Part shown: positions 61,598-64,000 of the stretch, in pieces
Numbering within the stretch: the first letter of the stretch is position 1
Layout of the letters: each line of letters starts with the position of its first letter
Assembly (NCBI GenBank): GCA_001600095.1
Contig: BCIX01000005.1
Span: 1,246,523 to 1,310,522 of the forward strand
Length of the DNA: 64,000 nt
Direction of reading: 5' to 3'
DNA from: Bullera alba
Lineage: Eukaryota; Basidiomycota; Tremellomycetes; Tremellales; Bulleraceae
Notes under the pieces: generated by a model
What the model was told of the DNA's origin: nothing
Database searches by the model: none
The model's input: the letters and a program-made list of their open reading frames with translations, nothing else
Made by a program: the position numbers and the translations under genes

Positions 61598-61896
61598 TGC
61601 GTCCGGGCATTGCGGACGTGGCCATTTGTCACATCATGTACCATACTTGTCATCACTTGCTGGCCACAACTCCGAGATCAGACGTTCCTTTGCAGCAACA
61701 TCGAGAAGGTTGCATGTCATCACAAGTGGTAGCGTTCGTTAAGATCATCATCGTCTCGGTTCTAGTTCCATCGTTATCATCATCGTTATCGTGCGTATTA
61801 CTCGTCACTCATTCTCAAACCTCTTCGAGACTCGAACGAGCCAAACATCATGACACAGTGGCTCGGTCCTCACCCCAGCCAGACTTCCTCCTCCCG

Positions 61897-64000
61897 CTAG
61901 AGAACAGGCGATACCCCTTGCTCTAAATCGTCCACCAAGGACTCTGCTTCCCTCGTCCCATTCAAGCCCTTTGTCGGCGTGATATCGCCCCCAAATTGCG
62001 CCCCGTTGGTTGTGTGATAGGGCGTGTCAAGCCTCTCGTCCGGAGGCGATGTCTCATTCCCAGCTCTGTGAACGGGCCCAGCAGGAGTACTGGTAAATGG
62101 GTTAGAGGCCATGTACTTCGTGTACTGCCTTCGATCGGATTCGAGCGCGAATTGCCTCCAATAGACATTCTCCTGGGCCAGAGCCTGTAGTCGGATCTGC
62201 GTTGCAATAAGTATGAGACCGGGGGGGAGGACACTCACGTCTGCGGTCCGGGCGTATGATTGTCTCTCGGTCAACATGACGCTGAGGACTTGCTTCTCCT
62301 GCGAGGCTATTGCAAGAGCAGTCTCCGCTCTCAAAGCCTTCTCTTCCGCTACAGTCGTCGCACGAGTCGCCAGGGACAGCCTGGCTTCAATGACTTTTCT
62401 GCCCGATTCCGACTCGGCCAGGGCCTTTGCCGAAGCAAGTTCCTGCTCGTGGGAGTGGAATGCGGCATGGTCGAGCTAGTTGTTGTCAGCACTGCGCACG
62501 GGAAGCTGGATTGAACCCACTTTGGCTTGCAACGCCTCGATCTGTTCTGCCAGCATGACATTGCGCTTCCTCTCGCGTAGCAGCTCTGCGGACTCTGCGC
62601 CTTTCTGCTCTGAGGCGATCCTGGCGAGTCCGTCCAGTCGAGCCAGGAGCGTCGCCTCCATAGCTGCGTTTGAGGCTGAGATCTGCTCCGTCGTCTTGGC
62701 TTGGGCTTTGGCCTCTGCCACTTGGACGCCCATGATCTCCACCTGACGCAGGTCAACGCACAGCCAATAACATTGCAATGAGGACTCACACTCTGCTTCA
62801 GCCCGAGAATCTGTTCTTGATCCTCTGCTCGGTTGGCATGTGCCTCTCTCAACGCCATAGCCAACGCATCCCGCTCGCTCTCTGCAGCGTGTCGAGAGGC
62901 CGACATCTCATCCAGGCTCTTCGCCGTTTTCTCCACTTGGACTTGCTGAGATCTCAGGCTGTCTTCCATAGCTTGGATCTGATCCTCAAAGCTCTTCTTG
63001 GCTCGAGCGCCCTCCTCGACCTTGGTCTTTTGGCGATCAAGCTCGGACTGCACCAAGGCCAATTTGGCCGTCATGATCTCGATCTCGCTCTGCTGAGACG
63101 CAATCGTCTTTGCGTGGGCGTCATCGCGTGATCCTATGGCTTGTTCCTCCTCGTTCGCTTTCTGCTGGATCAAGGTATCCAGGCGGTGCTGCAGACTGTC
63201 GTCTGCGATTGCGATTTCCGCCATCTCAGACTCCAACGAGCGCTGGAGGGCGAGGACCTCTACCAGGGAAGCTGCATCTCGCGGCGCTTGACGAGGTGTA
63301 GCGGAGATCGCTTGTTGGACATCAACTTGTTGTTGCTTGAGGACCGCAAGGTCACCAATTTGTGCGCTAATTGCAGCGTTGAGCTGATCGAGAGAGCTTC
63401 TGACTGTATCTAGGCTTGCGGTAGCAGCCTCATCTGAGCGACTGATCAGCTTCCATTGGCTAATCTCGTGCAGGAACTCACTCTTCTCTCTCACAGCCAA
63501 CGAAGCACTGACTTCCCCAAAGACCTTTCTGAGCTCCTGCTCAATCCCCTTGATCGACCCTTCCTCCGCTGTTTGTCGCCGAGCAGAGTCCACCAGTAGA
63601 TCCTCACATCGCTCCAGGATGTCAAAGATGATATTGATCTTTCCCTCTCCCACATGAACACCACCCTCTCCCGCGATATCGGCCACATTGTGCTTTAGAC
63701 CAAAGGCAGGAGAGACTCCTTCTCCCTCTTCCCTAGGACTGAGTGCTTGGGCTTGTGGCGGCGTTGTGAGATACGCAGGGGTGGCATTGAGAACCACCAA
63801 TGTCTTTGACGGCCGCTTTGCTCGGATGGGAAATTCGGCAGATGTCCTAGCTGACACTCCGCCAAGATGTTTATCGAAATCGTTGCCTTCTCTGGCGCCG
63901 AGGAAGGACCGCAGGCTGTCGACTCTTTGGGCCAGAGTGCTGGCAATACCGGGACCGAAGACGTCATTGGGAAGGTCAGGGAGCTCAGGCTGACCGGTTG
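61897..64000 (-). CDS. Coiled-coil protein, 5' end beyond the window
   Basis: Partial: the frame is open to the right edge with no ATG near it. It reads PELPDLPNDVFGPGIASTLA, QRVDSLRSFLGAREGNDFDK and then a disordered stretch. A long coiled coil follows of about 450 residues with heptads rich in Ala, Glu, Gln and Leu (SIKGIEQELRKVFGEVSASL; LEVLALQRSLESEMAE-type; ASQQSEIEIMTAKLALVQSE; LRSQQVQVEKTAKSLDEMSA). At least three introns lie in the 3' half (near 62758-62785, 62478-62515 and 62194-62238). The C-terminal exon reads IRLQALAQENVYWRQFALES and ends DDLEQGVSPVL. No motor, kinase or membrane segment is seen. A cytoskeletal, spindle-pole or tethering scaffold is possible, but the family is not recognised. 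Confidence 0.8.

Overview
The window reads as a gene-dense chromosomal segment of a basidiomycete fungus, most likely a Tremellomycetes yeast. Almost every gene is cut by several short introns of about 45-70 bases, with GT(G/A)AGT donors, CTNAC-like branch sites just before CAG/TAG acceptors and frequent very small exons. Both strands are used about equally, intergenic gaps are mostly 0.1-1.2 kb, and the products are core eukaryotic proteins with fungal versions of each family. I assembled gene models by splicing by eye against family motifs, so exon boundaries are inference unless the motif continuity is stated.

Layout. 0.3-5.5 kb: cytochrome c peroxidase (+), eIF3 subunit J (-), an L-type cyclin (+) and a 71-residue homologue of the mitochondrial fission/mitophagy factor mitofissin/Atg44 (+). 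6.1-10.8 kb (-): a seven-helix membrane protein and a PA-TM-RING type ubiquitin ligase. 11.7-23.97 kb: mitochondrial methionyl-tRNA formyltransferase (-), Arl8 GTPase (+), cryptochrome DASH with a glycine/arginine-rich tail (-), an intronless probable mitochondrial protein (-), a TATA-driven protein of unknown function (+) and a Gfo/Idh/MocA oxidoreductase (-). 24.2-28.9 kb: the only long gene-free tract, holding broken reading frames, internal duplications and a hairpin, best read as a decayed mobile element. 28.96-34.6 kb (-): a TBC-domain Rab GAP and a large disordered protein. 35.8-41.5 kb (-): three tandem Old Yellow Enzyme genes. 42.6-64 kb: Ncs6/Ctu1 tRNA thiolase (+), an Ime4/METTL3 m6A methyltransferase (-), an NmrA-type protein (-), AP-1 sigma (+), a UBE2W-like E2 (-), Clp1 (+), Naa15 (-), a beta-propeller inositol-polyphosphate 5-phosphatase (+) and the 3' part of a coiled-coil protein (-).

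Most of the genes are unrelated housekeeping functions: translation and tRNA modification, RNA processing and m6A, ubiquitin, vesicle traffic and mitochondria. The one obvious functional cluster is the Old Yellow Enzyme trio. Its three promoters each carry a palindromic GCTGANTCAG (Maf/AP-1-like bZIP) site 126-194 bases before the start codon, suggesting shared induction by oxidative or electrophile stress. The outer copy has two independent lesions: a +1 frameshift and a GT-to-AT splice donor change. It therefore looks like a fresh pseudogene beside two intact paralogues. I found no rRNA, no tRNA I could defend, and no CRISPR.
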